64,000 bases of DNA, taken from positions 1,116,001-1,180,000 of the forward strand of contig NZ_JAFDSS010000001.1 of assembly GCF_017831975.1 (NCBI RefSeq). The letters are read 5' to 3'. The notes under the pieces were generated by a model. The model saw only the letters and a program-made list of their open reading frames with translations. It was not told the DNA's origin and did no database searches. Positions 25,912-35,526 of this stretch are shown in pieces (position 1 is the stretch's first letter; every line of letters begins with the position of its first letter). Position numbers and translations under genes: made by a program. The DNA is from Microbacterium terrae (lineage in GTDB: Bacteria; Actinomycetota; Actinomycetes; Actinomycetales; Microbacteriaceae).

Positions 25912-26660
25912 CCGATCAGGATCTCGCGGGGCGCCGTGCGCTCGTCACCGGCGGGGCGAGCGGCATCGGACGCGCCTGCGCTCACGAGTTCGCCGGTCGC
26001 GGCGCGCACGTGATCGTCGCGGACCTGAACGCGGATGCCGCGACCGCGGCGGCGTCCGAGATCGGCGGCGAGCCCTGGGTGGTCGACCTGTCCGACACCG
26101 CGGCGCTCGACGACCTCACGCTCGACGTCGACATCCTGGTCAACAATGCGGGCATCCAGCGCGTCGCGCCCATCCCCGAGTACGACCCCGACACCTTCCG
26201 GCTGCTGCTGCGGCTGATGCTCGAGTCGCCGTTCCTCCTCATCCGGGCCGCGCTGCCGAGCATGTACGAGCGCGGGTGGGGACGGGTCATCAACATCTCC
26301 AGTGCGCACGGGCTGCGTGCGAGCGCGTTCAAATCGGCCTACGTCGCGGCCAAGCACGGGCTCGAGGGACTCTCGAAGGTCACGGCGCTCGAGGGCGGCG
26401 CCCACGGGGTGACGAGCAACTGCATCAACCCCGCCTACGTGCGCACGCCGCTCGTTGAGAAGCAGATCGCCGATCAGGCGCTCGTGCACGGCATCCCCGA
26501 AGACGAGGTCGTCGAGAGGATCATGCTGACCGAGACGGCGGTGAAGCGCCTCGTCGAGGCCGACGAGGTCGCCTCGCTCGCCGGGTGGCTCGCCTCGGAC
26601 AAGGCCGGCATGGTGACGGGGGCGTCCTACACGATGGACGGGGGATGGACCGCGCGATGA
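25908..26660 (+). CDS. 3-hydroxybutyrate dehydrogenase-like SDR
   Basis: A 250-residue short-chain dehydrogenase. The NAD site is VTGGASGIGRACA, followed by LVNNAGIQRVAPI, the catalytic Ser in ISSAHGL and Tyr/Lys in SAYVAAKHG. The C-terminal third (SNCINPAYVRTPLVEKQI, then MVTGASYTMDGGWTAR) closely follows D-3-hydroxybutyrate dehydrogenase, which interconverts 3-hydroxybutyrate and acetoacetate. With the CoA-transferase and thiolase nearby, that assignment fits the pathway; other 3-hydroxyacids are possible. Start overlaps the TetR gene. Confidence 0.82.
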   Translation: MTDQDLAGRRALVTGGASGIGRACAHEFAGRGAHVIVADLNADAATAAASEIGGEPWVVDLSDTAALDDLTLDVDILVNNAGIQRVAPIPEYDPDTFRLLLRLMLESPFLLIRAALPSMYERGWGRVINISSAHGLRASAFKSAYVAAKHGLEGLSKVTALEGGAHGVTSNCINPAYVRTPLVEKQIADQALVHGIPEDEVVERIMLTETAVKRLVEADEVASLAGWLASDKAGMVTGASYTMDGGWTAR

Positions 26661-27565
26661 CGACCCACGACTACCGCACGATCGATGTCGCCGTCGCGGG
26701 CGGCGACCTGCGGGTGGCGGTCTGGGATCCGACGGATGCCCGCACCGACGACGCCCTGCTCATCCACGGGGTCACCAGCTCGCACCTGGCCTGGCCGTTC
26801 GTGGTCGGCAGGCTCCCCGGCGTGCGGGCGATCGCGCCCGACCTGCGCGGGCGCGGGGCGAGCAGCGCGTTGGCGGGCCCCGCAGGGATGGCCGCGCACG
26901 CCGACGATCTGGCGGCCGCGCTCGACGCCCTCGGGATCGCGCGCGTCACCGTGGTCGGCCACTCCATGGGCGCGTTCGTCGCTGTGGTGTTCGCTCACCG
27001 GCACCCGGAGCGTGTGTCGCGGCTGGTGCTCGTCGACGGCGGTCTGCCCCTCGATGTGCCCCAGGGGGTCGACACCGATGCGCTGGTGGCGGGCATCCTG
27101 GGGCCGACCGCAGCGCGGCTGTCGATGCGGTTCGCGAACACGGGGGAGTACCTCGACTTCTGGCGAGCGCATCCGGCGTTCGCCGAGGCGTGGACGCCCG
27201 AGCTCGAGCGCTACCTCGCCTACGACCTCGTCGACGACGGTGCGGGGTCGCTCCGCCCGGCGACCAGCTACCGCACGACCGCGGAGGACACCGTCGACAT
27301 GAACGCGGGCGCCGCGCTGCCGGAGGCGCTCGGAGCACTGGCGCATCCGACACGCCTGATGACTGTTCCGCGCGGGCTGCAGGACGAGCCTCCCGGACTG
27401 TACGCGCCGGCGCACCTCGAGCGCATGCTGGCCGCCCACCCGTCCGTCGTCCACCAGCGCGTCGACGGGCTCAACCACTACACGGTCGTGATGTCGGATG
27501 CCGGTGCCGACGTGGTGGCAGCCGTCGTGCGGGAAGAGCTCGATCGCGCCGCACTCCTCGCGTAG
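26657..27565 (+). CDS. alpha/beta hydrolase
   Basis: A 302-residue alpha/beta-hydrolase. The oxyanion region is LLIHGVTSSHLAWP, the nucleophile elbow is VVGHSMGAFV (Ser), and the catalytic His is in GLNHYTVV. A lid of about 80 residues is inserted after VDGGLPLDV. Overlap with the SDR (ATGA) puts it at the end of the operon begun at 19013. It may release a hydroxy- or oxoacid from an ester, but substrate evidence is lacking. Confidence 0.85.
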   Translation: MTTHDYRTIDVAVAGGDLRVAVWDPTDARTDDALLIHGVTSSHLAWPFVVGRLPGVRAIAPDLRGRGASSALAGPAGMAAHADDLAAALDALGIARVTVVGHSMGAFVAVVFAHRHPERVSRLVLVDGGLPLDVPQGVDTDALVAGILGPTAARLSMRFANTGEYLDFWRAHPAFAEAWTPELERYLAYDLVDDGAGSLRPATSYRTTAEDTVDMNAGAALPEALGALAHPTRLMTVPRGLQDEPPGLYAPAHLERMLAAHPSVVHQRVDGLNHYTVVMSDAGADVVAAVVREELDRAALLA

Positions 27566-27601
27566 CCGGCGCATCCGACGCCGCTCCCGGGAGCCGGGGT
27601 T

Positions 27602-28390
27602 TCAACGTGCGGCGGCGATGCGGGTCGTCAACTGGTGGGCGTGAGCGAGCAGCGTGCGCCCGAGCTCGGGCAGACGGTCGGGGCCGAAGCGGAACTCCAC
27701 GCCGGTGAGGCTCAGTGCCCACTGCGGGTGGCCTTCGCGGGTGAACACGGCGGCGCCCATTCCCCAGCTGCCCTCGACGATGAGGCCCGGGTTGGTGGCG
27801 TAGCCGCGCGCCTGGGTCTCGGCGAGTCGTCTGCGCAGTCGCGCCTCGCCGTGCGCGGCACCCCAGCGCTCGCCCAGCCCCGGGTGGCGGTCGAAGTAGG
27901 CGTCCACATCGTGGGGTGGCAGGAAGGCGAGGATCGCCAGCCCGGCGGACGCCACGCCGAGAGGGAAGCGCACCCCCTCGGACAGCACGAAGGAGCGGAT
28001 GGGGAAGCTTCCCTCCTCGCGCAGGAGGCACACCGTCTCGTCACCGCGCCGCACCGAGAGGAACGCGCTCTCCTCGGTGCGCACGGCGAGTGAGCGGACG
28101 ATGTCGCGCGCGATCGCCGTGATGTCGTAGCGGGACGCGGCCACTTGGCCGAGCAGATACAGCTCGGGCCCCGGCATCCACGTCGCCGTCTTCTCGTCGA
28201 GATCGACCAGCCCCTCCTGGCGGAGTGCGGTCAGGAGGCGGTGCACGGTGGGGCGCGTGAGATCCGACCGTCGTGCCGCCTCGGCGACGGTGAGCCCGCC
28301 GTCGCCCGCCGCGGTGACGAGCCGGAGCAGGAGCGCCGCGCGCGCCACCGACTGGGCCCCGGGAACGCTGCGCTTCGCGATGCTGTCCAC
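27602..28390 (-). CDS. IclR-family transcriptional regulator
   Basis: A 262-residue regulator with an N-terminal winged helix (GLTVAEAARRSDLTRPTVHRLLTALRQEGLV, about 33-65) and a C-terminal ligand-binding domain (RFPLGVASAGLAILAFLP and the GYATN motif). GTG 28390 is seven bases after TAGCGT (28403-28398), a leaderless start. It is convergent with the hydrolase gene and divergent from the CoA-transferase genes, so it most likely controls scoAB-thiolase. IclR proteins often control aromatic and short-chain acid catabolism. Confidence 0.88.
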   Translation of the reverse strand: MDSIAKRSVPGAQSVARAALLLRLVTAAGDGGLTVAEAARRSDLTRPTVHRLLTALRQEGLVDLDEKTATWMPGPELYLLGQVAASRYDITAIARDIVRSLAVRTEESAFLSVRRGDETVCLLREEGSFPIRSFVLSEGVRFPLGVASAGLAILAFLPPHDVDAYFDRHPGLGERWGAAHGEARLRRRLAETQARGYATNPGLIVEGSWGMGAAVFTREGHPQWALSLTGVEFRFGPDRLPELGRTLLAHAHQLTTRIAAAR

Positions 28391-28494
28391 GATATGGACG
28401 CTACGACGTCACTCATCCACATCGCAAGAGCGGACTGCGCGCCGACCCACGACCGGCGCAGGATGGACCTGAACACACGAGCGAAGGAGCATGC

Positions 28495-29283
28495 GTGATC
28501 GACAAGACCTGGGGGTCGGCAGCAGAGGCCGTCGCCGACATCCCCGACGGGGCATCGCTCGCGGTCGGCGGGTTCGGCCTGTCTGGCAACCCCATCGCCC
28601 TCATCGAGGCGCTGCTCGCTCAGGGCACTGCCGACCTCAGCGTCGTGAGCAACAACTGCGGCGTCGACGACTGGGGCCTCGGTGTGCTCCTCGGCGCCCG
28701 GCGCATCCGCAAGATGACCTCGTCGTACGTCGGCGAGAACAAGGAGTTCGAGCGGCAGTTCCTCTCGGGCGAACTCGAGCTCGAGCTCACCCCGCAGGGC
28801 ACGCTCGCCGAGAAGCTGCGCGCCGGGGGCGCGGGGATCGCGGCCTTCTACACCCAGACGGGAGTGGGCACCCAGGTCGCCGAAGGCGGACTGCCGCGGC
28901 GCTACGCGCCCGACGGTACGGTCGCCGTCGCATCACCGGTGAAGGACGTCCGCAGCTTCGCGCCGACGGGCGAGCCGCGCGACTACGTGCTCGAAGAGGC
29001 GATCGTCACCGACTTCGCCCTCGTCCACGCCCTGCGCGGCGACCGCCACGGCAACCTCGTCTTCAACAAGGCGGCACGCAACTTCAACCCGCTCGCGGCC
29101 ATGGCGGGGCGCATCTGCATCGCCCAGGTCGAGGAGCTCGTCGAACCCGGTGAGCTCGACCCCGACGGCATCCACCTGCCCGGAATCTACGTCCACCGTG
29201 TGGTGGAGGTCGGCACCGGCATCGAGAAGCGCATCGAGCGGCGCACCGTGCGTGCGGCGACGACGGACGGAAGCGAGGCCTGA
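28495..29283 (+). CDS. 3-oxoacid CoA-transferase subunit A
   Basis: A 262-residue subunit of a class I CoA-transferase. [20 protein letters not shown] is the CoA-binding GxGG-type loop, and [19 protein letters not shown] and [17 protein letters not shown] are hallmarks of succinyl-CoA:acetoacetate transferase A subunits. Actinobacterial 3-oxoadipate transferases are similar, so scoA and pcaI cannot be told apart here. GTG 28495 follows GAAGGAG at a good distance. The B subunit begins one base after its stop. Confidence 0.87.
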   Translation: MIDKTWGSAAEAVADIPDGASLAVGGFGLSGNPIALIEALLAQGTADLSVVSNNCGVDDWGLGVLLGARRIRKMTSSYVGENKEFERQFLSGELELELTPQGTLAEKLRAGGAGIAAFYTQTGVGTQVAEGGLPRRYAPDGTVAVASPVKDVRSFAPTGEPRDYVLEEAIVTDFALVHALRGDRHGNLVFNKAARNFNPLAAMAGRICIAQVEELVEPGELDPDGIHLPGIYVHRVVEVGTGIEKRIERRTVRAATTDGSEA

Positions 29284-29284
29284 C

Positions 29285-29941
29285 ATGGCGCTGGACCGCA
29301 CGCAGATGGCCGAACGCGCGGCGCGCGAGCTCGCCGACGGCGCGTACGTCAACCTCGGCATCGGGCTGCCCACGCTCGTGCCCAATCATGTGCCCGACGG
29401 GGTGACCGTGGTGCTGCAGTCCGAGAACGGGATCCTCGGCGTCGGACCGTACCCGACCGAGGCGAATGTCGATCCCGACCTCATCAACGCCGGCAAGGAG
29501 ACCGTCACCACGCTCGACGGCGCCGCGTACTTCGATTCGGCGACGAGCTTCGGCATGATCCGCGGCGGCAAGATCGACGCGGCGATCCTCGGTGCGATGC
29601 AGGTGTCGGCCGGGGGAGACCTCGCGAACTGGATGATCCCCGGCAAGATGGTGAAGGGGCCGGGTGGTGCGATGGACCTCGTGCACGGCGCCGCGAAGGT
29701 GATCGTGCTCATGGAGCACGTCGCGAAGGACGGCTCGGCGAAGATCGTCGACACCTGCTCGCTGCCGCTCACCGGACGCGGCGTGGTCGACCGCATCATC
29801 ACCGACCTCGCGGTGATCGACGTCACCGCCGACGGCCTCGTCCTCGTCGAGGTGGCGCCCGGCGTCACCGTCGACGAGGTGGTCGCCGCAACCGAACCGC
29901 CGCTCATCGTGGCCGAAGAACTCAAGGGAACGACAGCATGA
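29285..29941 (+). CDS. 3-oxoacid CoA-transferase subunit B
   Basis: A 218-residue B subunit. The catalytic Glu lies in [14 protein letters not shown], preceded by [34 protein letters not shown] is typical of the family. It forms the heterodimer with subunit A and carries the CoA-thioester intermediate on the Glu. Its end overlaps the thiolase ATG by four bases. Confidence 0.88.
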   Translation: MALDRTQMAERAARELADGAYVNLGIGLPTLVPNHVPDGVTVVLQSENGILGVGPYPTEANVDPDLINAGKETVTTLDGAAYFDSATSFGMIRGGKIDAAILGAMQVSAGGDLANWMIPGKMVKGPGGAMDLVHGAAKVIVLMEHVAKDGSAKIVDTCSLPLTGRGVVDRIITDLAVIDVTADGLVLVEVAPGVTVDEVVAATEPPLIVAEELKGTTA

Positions 29942-31122
29942 ACTCCGACGACATCGTCATCGTCGCGGCGGCCCGCACGCCGCAGGGCAGGCTCAAGGGG
30001 CAGCTCGCCCCGCTCACCGCGGTGCAGCTCGGGAGCATCGCGATCCGCGGTGCGCTCGAGAAGGGCGGCATCCCCGCCGACGCCGTCGACGCGGTGCTCG
30101 TCGGCCAGGTGCTCGCCGCCGGCTCCGGACAGAACCCGGCGCGCCAGGCGGCCGTCGGTGCCGGCATCCCGTGGAGCGTGCACGCGGGATCCGTCAACAA
30201 GGTGTGCCTCTCCGGTCTCACTGCGATCATCGACGGCGCACGGATGCTGCGCACCGGCGACGCGACGGTCGTCGTCGCCGCCGGCATGGAGTCGATGACC
30301 CGGGCGCCGCACCTGCTCACCGGATCGCGTGCCGGCTGGACGTACGGCTCGGTCGAGGTGCTCGACCACATGGCCTACGACGGCCTGACCGACGCCTACG
30401 ACGCCGAGTCGATGGGTGCGTCGACGGAGCGGCACAACGACCGCTTCGGCATCAGCCGCGCGGCGCAGGACGCTGTGGCGGCGAGGTCGCATCAGCGGGC
30501 TGCGGCCGCGCAGGAGGCCGGGGTGTTCGACGCCGAGATCGTACCCGTCGGGATCCCGCAGCGAAAAGGCGACCCGGTGGTCGTCACGGCCGACGAGGGA
30601 GTCCGCCCCGACACGACGGTGGACACGCTCGCGGCGCTCCGACCCGCATTCGCCGAGGGAGGGTCGATCACGGCCGGCAACTCGTCGCAGATCTCCGACG
30701 GCGCATCAGCGGTCGTGCTGACCACCCGCAGCCACGCCGATGAGAACGGCTGGCCTGTGCTGGCCGTCGTCGGCTCCTCCGGTCAGGTCGCCGGCCCCGA
30801 CAACTCGCTCCACGCCCAGCCGGCGCGGGCCATCGAGAAGGCGCTAGCCAAGCAGGGGATCAGCGTGGACGCCCTCGACGTCGTCGAGATCAACGAGGCG
30901 TTCGGAGCCGTCGTCGCCCGCTCGCAGGCCGAGCTCGGACTCGACGACGACGTGGTCAATCCGCACGGCGGCGGAATCGCCATCGGCCACCCGATCGGCG
31001 CATCCGGAAACCGCCTCGTCGTGCACGCGGTGCACGAGCTCGTCCGCCGGGGCGGCGGCACGGCCGCCGTGGCGCTGTGCGGCGGGGGAGGTCAGGGCGA
31101 CGCGCTCATCCTGACCCGCTGA
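29938..31122 (+). CDS. acetyl-CoA C-acetyltransferase (thiolase)
   Basis: A 394-residue thiolase of normal length. The acyl-accepting Cys is in [13 protein letters not shown], the His is in [16 protein letters not shown], and the second Cys is in [12 protein letters not shown]. It would split acetoacetyl-CoA (or 3-oxoadipyl-CoA) with CoA. It is the third gene of the transferase operon and supplies the last step of the proposed 3-hydroxybutyrate-to-acetyl-CoA route. Confidence 0.9.
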   Translation: MNSDDIVIVAAARTPQGRLKGQLAPLTAVQLGSIAIRGALEKGGIPADAVDAVLVGQVLAAGSGQNPARQAAVGAGIPWSVHAGSVNKVCLSGLTAIIDGARMLRTGDATVVVAAGMESMTRAPHLLTGSRAGWTYGSVEVLDHMAYDGLTDAYDAESMGASTERHNDRFGISRAAQDAVAARSHQRAAAAQEAGVFDAEIVPVGIPQRKGDPVVVTADEGVRPDTTVDTLAALRPAFAEGGSITAGNSSQISDGASAVVLTTRSHADENGWPVLAVVGSSGQVAGPDNSLHAQPARAIEKALAKQGISVDALDVVEINEAFGAVVARSQAELGLDDDVVNPHGGGIAIGHPIGASGNRLVVHAVHELVRRGGGTAAVALCGGGGQGDALILTR

Positions 31123-31129
31123 CCCGCGG

Positions 31130-31163
31130 GCGACGCATCCGTCTCTAACGGCGGATGCGTCGC
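31130..31163. terminator. bidirectional terminator
   Basis: A perfect 12-bp stem (31130-31141 with 31152-31163) with a 10-base loop lies between the thiolase gene and the convergent small membrane protein gene. Its right arm covers the last codons of the latter. There is no T run. Confidence 0.6.
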
Positions 31164-31399
31164 TTCAGCAGCTTCTCCTCGCTCCCGTGGATGGGGGAGT
31201 CGGTGTCGATGACGCGTCCGCGCGAGGCGTTGCGCACGTCGACGATGGCGCCGATGGCGAGGGCGAGCGTGATGCCCCAGCTCAGCCAGCCGAGCGCGGC
31301 GCGCCACGTGAACGGCGCGTCGTCGCGGAGTCCGCGGAGAAGCGTCAGCCCTCCGGTGATCGCGGTGAGGATGCCGGTGCCGAAGACATACGAGCGCAT
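31145..31399 (-). CDS. small two-helix membrane protein
   Basis: An 84-residue protein with two hydrophobic helices (about 3-22 and 35-52) and a basic C-terminal tail ending in KLLKRRIRR. No family is recognised. The ATG is six bases after TAGCGT (31411-31406), a good leaderless promoter, which supports the gene being real. It is convergent with the thiolase gene and divergent from otsA. Confidence 0.65.
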   Translation of the reverse strand: MRSYVFGTGILTAITGGLTLLRGLRDDAPFTWRAALGWLSWGITLALAIGAIVDVRNASRGRVIDTDSPIHGSEEKLLKRRIRR

Positions 31400-31480
31400 T
31401 CGTCCACGCTAGCGCGGACGGCCGCGATTCGTCTCGCGCTAGCCTGGGGTTGCCTCGTCCCCGCCACCGTCAGGAGCCCC

Positions 31481-32950
31481 GTGACCCAGGCTGAACTCGT
31501 CGTCGTAGCGAATCGACTCCCTGTCGACAGGGTGGTCGGGCCGGAAGGCGAGCTTTCGTGGCGCCGGTCGCCCGGCGGCCTGGTCACCGCGCTCGAGCCC
31601 GTCATGCGTCGTGCGGACGGCGCGTGGGTCGGCTGGCCCGGCCAGGCCGACATCGACGTCGATCCGTTCGAGTTCGAGGGCACCTACCTCGTTCCGGTGC
31701 GCCTCAGCGCCGAAGAGGTCGAGCTCTACTACGAGGGCATGTCGAACGACACCTTCTGGCCGCTGTACCACGACGTCATCTCCGAGCCGCGCTATCGGCG
31801 CGTGTGGTGGGACGCGTACGTGAAGGTCAACCGCCGATTCGCCGAGGCCGCGGCCGCGGCGGCGGCACCGGGTGCCACGGTCTGGGTGCAGGACTACCAG
31901 CTGCAGCTCGTGCCGCAGATGCTCCGCGAGCGCCGGCCCGACCTGACGATCGGCTACTTCCACCACATTCCCTTCCCCGCATACGGCCTGTACTCGCAGC
32001 TGCCGTGGCGCCGTCAGGTGCTCGAGGGACTGCTCGGCGCCGACGTGATCGGGTTCCAGCGGGTGGCGGATGCCGGCAACTTCGCCCGCGCGGTGAGGCG
32101 CCAGCTGCGCTACCCGACCAAGGCCAGCGGGATCACCGTCCCGAACCCCGACGGCACCACCCGCAACGCCCTCGCCAAGGCGTTCCCGATCTCGATCGAC
32201 ACGGCGTCGTACGTCGAGCTCGCCGAGCGCGAAGACATCCGAGCCCGCGCCCAGGAGATCCGCGAGAGCCTCGGCAACCCGAAGAAGATCCTGCTCGGCG
32301 TCGACCGGCTCGACTACACCAAGGGCATCCGCCACCGCATGAAGGCGTTCGGCGAGCTGCTCGCCGACGGGCGCGTCGACGTGGAGGACGTCACGCTCGT
32401 GCAGGTCGCGAGCCCGAGCCGGGAGCGCGTCGACGCGTACATGCAGCTGCGCGACGAGATCGAGCTCACCGTCGGGCGGATCAACGGCGACCACGACACG
32501 ATGGGGCACACCGCGATCCGCTACCTGCATCAGGCCTATCCGCGCGAGGAGATGGTCGCCCTCTTCCTCGCGGCCGACGTGATGCTCGTGACGGCCCTGC
32601 GCGACGGCATGAATCTCGTCGCCAAGGAGTACGTCGCCTCGCGCATCGACAACCGCGGCGTGCTGGTGCTGAGCGAGTTCGCGGGGGCGGCCGACGAGCT
32701 GCCGAGCGCGGTGCGCATCAACCCCCACGACATCGACGGCATGAAAGACGCCATCATGCGGGCCATCGAGATGCCCGCCGCCGAGCAGGGGCGCCGCATG
32801 CGGGCCCTGCGCAAGAAGGTGCGCGAGAACGACGTCGCGACGTGGTCGCAGTCGTTCCTGCGGGCGATGGACCACGCCCAGACTCTGAACCACGCCAAGA
32901 GCGTCAACACCGGCACCATCCGGATCATCCCGAGCGAGGAGCAGCCGTGA
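31481..32950 (+). CDS. otsA: alpha,alpha-trehalose-phosphate synthase
   Basis: A 489-residue GT20 enzyme making trehalose 6-phosphate from glucose 6-phosphate and a nucleotide-glucose. It shows VVVANRLPVDR, WRRSPGGLVTALEP, WVQDYQLQLVPQMLRERRP, IGYFHHIPFPAYG, LGVDRLDYTKGIRHR and ALRDGMNLVAKEYVASR, covering the full catalytic set. GTG 31481 (VTQAELVVVANR) follows CAGGAG; TAGCCT at 31440-31445 may be the -10 box. otsB overlaps its end by GTGA, so both enzymes are made together. The pathway serves osmotic and stress protection. Confidence 0.95.
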   Translation: MTQAELVVVANRLPVDRVVGPEGELSWRRSPGGLVTALEPVMRRADGAWVGWPGQADIDVDPFEFEGTYLVPVRLSAEEVELYYEGMSNDTFWPLYHDVISEPRYRRVWWDAYVKVNRRFAEAAAAAAAPGATVWVQDYQLQLVPQMLRERRPDLTIGYFHHIPFPAYGLYSQLPWRRQVLEGLLGADVIGFQRVADAGNFARAVRRQLRYPTKASGITVPNPDGTTRNALAKAFPISIDTASYVELAEREDIRARAQEIRESLGNPKKILLGVDRLDYTKGIRHRMKAFGELLADGRVDVEDVTLVQVASPSRERVDAYMQLRDEIELTVGRINGDHDTMGHTAIRYLHQAYPREEMVALFLAADVMLVTALRDGMNLVAKEYVASRIDNRGVLVLSEFAGAADELPSAVRINPHDIDGMKDAIMRAIEMPAAEQGRRMRALRKKVRENDVATWSQSFLRAMDHAQTLNHAKSVNTGTIRIIPSEEQP

Positions 32951-33744
32951 CCGGCATCACCGAGACCGAGGCCATCGCACGCGTCGCGGACACCGGCATC
33001 CTCCTCGTCGCCCTCGACTTCGACGGCACGCTCTCGCCCCTCGTCGACGAGCCGATGCAGGCGCGGATGCTGCCGGAGGCGCGCACGGCGCTCGACGCCC
33101 TCCTCGCCGCGCCCGACACGATCGTCGCACTGGTGTCGGGCCGCAGCCTCGGCGACCTGCGCGTCATCGCCGAGCACGACGACGCCTCGCCGATCCTGCT
33201 CGCGGGCTCGCATGGCGCCGAATTCTGGATCCCGGGCGAAGGCGACGTCACGCACGCCGATGCCCCGGAGGACGCGCGCCTGCGCGACGAGCTGCGCGCC
33301 CACGCCGAGGCGGCGACGGCGCACCTCGACGGCGTCTGGATCGAGCCCAAGACCTTCGGGTTCGGCGTCCACACGCGCAAGCTCTCACCCGCCGATGCGG
33401 AGGAGGCGAACCGCCTCGTCGACACGCTCGTGGCCGCCGAGGCACCGCACTGGCGCCGCCGCACCGGCCACAACATCATCGAGTACGCGTTCCGCCACGA
33501 AGGCAAGGACTCGGCTGTGGCCGAGCTGCGCGAGCGGGTCGGTGCGACTGCCGTCCTGTTCGCCGGCGACGACGTCACCGACGAGGACGCGCTGCGCAGC
33601 CTCGGACCGGCTGATCTCGGCGTGCTCGTGGGCGACCGCGACAGCGCGGCGTCGGTCAAGGTGGCCGACATCGCCGCCCTCGCAGAACTCCTCGAGCGAC
33701 TCGCCGGGGCGCGCTCGGCACGGGCGTCATCGGCGGGGGAGTGA
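32947..33744 (+). CDS. otsB: trehalose-6-phosphate phosphatase
   Basis: A 265-residue HAD-superfamily phosphatase. Motif I is VALDFDGTLSPLVD, motif II is ALVSGRSLGDL, and motifs III/IV are in EGKDSAVAELRERVGATAVLFAGDDVTDEDAL, each read in order. It removes the phosphate from trehalose 6-phosphate made by the preceding gene, to which it is coupled by a four-base overlap. Confidence 0.94.
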   Translation: MTGITETEAIARVADTGILLVALDFDGTLSPLVDEPMQARMLPEARTALDALLAAPDTIVALVSGRSLGDLRVIAEHDDASPILLAGSHGAEFWIPGEGDVTHADAPEDARLRDELRAHAEAATAHLDGVWIEPKTFGFGVHTRKLSPADAEEANRLVDTLVAAEAPHWRRRTGHNIIEYAFRHEGKDSAVAELRERVGATAVLFAGDDVTDEDALRSLGPADLGVLVGDRDSAASVKVADIAALAELLERLAGARSARASSAGE

Positions 33745-33758
33745 CCCTCGCGCGGGAG

Positions 33759-33771
33759 TAGGCTCAAGGAA
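33759..33771 (+). promoter_or_regulatory. leaderless promoter of ilvD
   Basis: TAGGCT (33759-33764) is six bases before ATG 33771, so ilvD probably has its own start separate from otsAB. Confidence 0.55.
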
Positions 33772-35477
33772 TGCCACAGCCCGATAACGCCATCGACATC
33801 AAGCCCCGCAGTCGCGTCGTCACAGACGGCATCGAAGCCACGACATCCCGCGGGATGCTCCGGGCGGTCGGCATGGGCGACGAGGACTGGGACAAGCCGC
33901 AGATCGGCATCGCGTCGAGCTGGAACGAGATCACCCCCTGCAACCTGAGCCTCGACCGCCTGGCGCAGGGTGCGAAGGAGGGCGTGCACGCCGGCGGCGG
34001 CTACCCGCTGCAGTTCGGCACCATCTCCGTCTCCGACGGCATCTCGATGGGCCACGAGGGCATGCACTTCTCGCTCGTCAGCCGCGAGGTCATCGCCGAC
34101 TCGGTCGAGACCGTGATCATGGCCGAGCGCCTCGACGGCTCGGTGCTCCTGGCCGGCTGCGACAAGTCGATCCCCGGCATGCTCATGGCCTCCGCCCGCC
34201 TCGACCTGTCGAGCGTCTTCCTCTACGCCGGGTCGATCGCACCGGGCTGGGTGAAGCTCAGCGACGGAACCGAGAAGGACGTCACGATCATCGACTCGTT
34301 CGAGGCGGTCGGCGCGTGCCTCGCGGGCAAGATGAGCGAGGCAGACCTCAAGCGCATCGAGTGCGCGATCGCCCCGGGCGAGGGCGCGTGCGGCGGCATG
34401 TACACCGCCAACACGATGGCCTCCGTCGCCGAGGCCCTCGGGCTCTCGCTTCCGGGGTCGGCCGCGCCGCCCTCGGCCGACCGCCGCCGCGACTACTTCG
34501 CCCACCGCTCGGGCGAGGCGGTGGTGAACCTGCTCAAGCTCGGCATCACGACGCGCGACATCCTCACCAAGGAGGCGTTCGAGAACGCCATCGCCCTCGC
34601 CATGGCGCTCGGCGGCTCGACCAACGTCGTGCTGCACCTGCTCGCGATCGCCCGCGAGGCGGACATCGACCTGACCCTCCACGACTTCAACCGCATCGGC
34701 GACAAGGTGCCGCACGTGGCCGACATGAAGCCGTTCGGCAAGTTCGTCATGAACGACGTCGACCGCCACGGCGGCATCCCGGTGATCATGAAGGCGATGC
34801 TCGACGAAGGCCTGCTCCACGGCGACGCGCTGACGGTCACGGGCAAGACGCTCGCCGAGAACCTCGCGGACCTCGATCCCGACCCGGTCGACGGCACCGT
34901 CATCCACACCTTCGACGACCCGATCCACGCGAAGGGCGGCATCACGATCCTCCACGGCTCGATCGCCCCCGAGGGCGCCGTGGTGAAGTCGGCCGGCTTC
35001 GATGCCGACGTGTTCGAGGGCCCTGCCCGCGTGTTCGAGCGCGAGCGCGCGGCCATGGATGCGCTCGAGGCCGGTGAGATCGCCGCGGGCGACGTCGTGG
35101 TGATCCGCTACGAGGGTCCCAAGGGCGGACCGGGTATGCGCGAGATGCTCGCGATCACGGCGGCCATCAAGGGCGCTGGGCTCGGAAAAGATGTACTACT
35201 CTTGACGGACGGCAGATTCTCAGGCGGCACAACCGGCCTGTGCATCGGCCACATAGCACCCGAAGCGGTGGACGCTGGTCCCATCGCCTTCGTGCGCGAT
35301 GGTGATCTGATACGGGTCGATATCGCGGCTCGCACTCTCGACCTACTCGTCGATGACGCAGAGCTCGACTCCCGCCGCTCTGGCTGGGAGCCGCTTCCCC
35401 CGCGCTATACCCGTGGCGTCCTTGCCAAGTACTCCCGACTCGTGCGCTCCGCTGCAGAGGGCGCCACGACCGGCTGA
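33771..35477 (+). CDS. ilvD: dihydroxy-acid dehydratase
   Basis: A 568-residue Fe-S dehydratase for the third step of Val/Ile synthesis. Cluster-binding Cys are seen in [19 protein letters not shown] and [15 protein letters not shown]; the C-terminal active-site Ser is in [14 protein letters not shown]. Length is normal. The last 100 codons (from about 35176) use A- or T-ending codons in about a third of positions, with GTA, CTA, ATA, AGA and TCA, against very few in most of the gene before, although the protein remains typical. That looks like a mosaic or selectively constrained 3' end. ilvB follows after 49 bases. Confidence 0.95.
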   Translation: MPQPDNAIDIKPRSRVVTDGIEATTSRGMLRAVGMGDEDWDKPQIGIASSWNEITPCNLSLDRLAQGAKEGVHAGGGYPLQFGTISVSDGISMGHEGMHFSLVSREVIADSVETVIMAERLDGSVLLAGCDKSIPGMLMASARLDLSSVFLYAGSIAPGWVKLSDGTEKDVTIIDSFEAVGACLAGKMSEADLKRIECAIAPGEGACGGMYTANTMASVAEALGLSLPGSAAPPSADRRRDYFAHRSGEAVVNLLKLGITTRDILTKEAFENAIALAMALGGSTNVVLHLLAIAREADIDLTLHDFNRIGDKVPHVADMKPFGKFVMNDVDRHGGIPVIMKAMLDEGLLHGDALTVTGKTLAENLADLDPDPVDGTVIHTFDDPIHAKGGITILHGSIAPEGAVVKSAGFDADVFEGPARVFERERAAMDALEAGEIAAGDVVVIRYEGPKGGPGMREMLAITAAIKGAGLGKDVLLLTDGRFSGGTTGLCIGHIAPEAVDAGPIAFVRDGDLIRVDIAARTLDLLVDDAELDSRRSGWEPLPPRYTRGVLAKYSRLVRSAAEGATTG

Positions 35478-35526
35478 GTCCGCGGCATCCGACTTCCTTC
35501 CGAACGACTCCCGAGGAATCACCACC

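Noticed and set aside
27566..27601. Terminator between the convergent hydrolase and iclR-type genes
   Set aside because: Only short GC-rich self-complementarity; no convincing stem.
35478..35526. Attenuator leader peptide before ilvB
   Set aside because: The 49-base gap holds no short gene rich in Val/Leu/Ile codons and no terminator stem.
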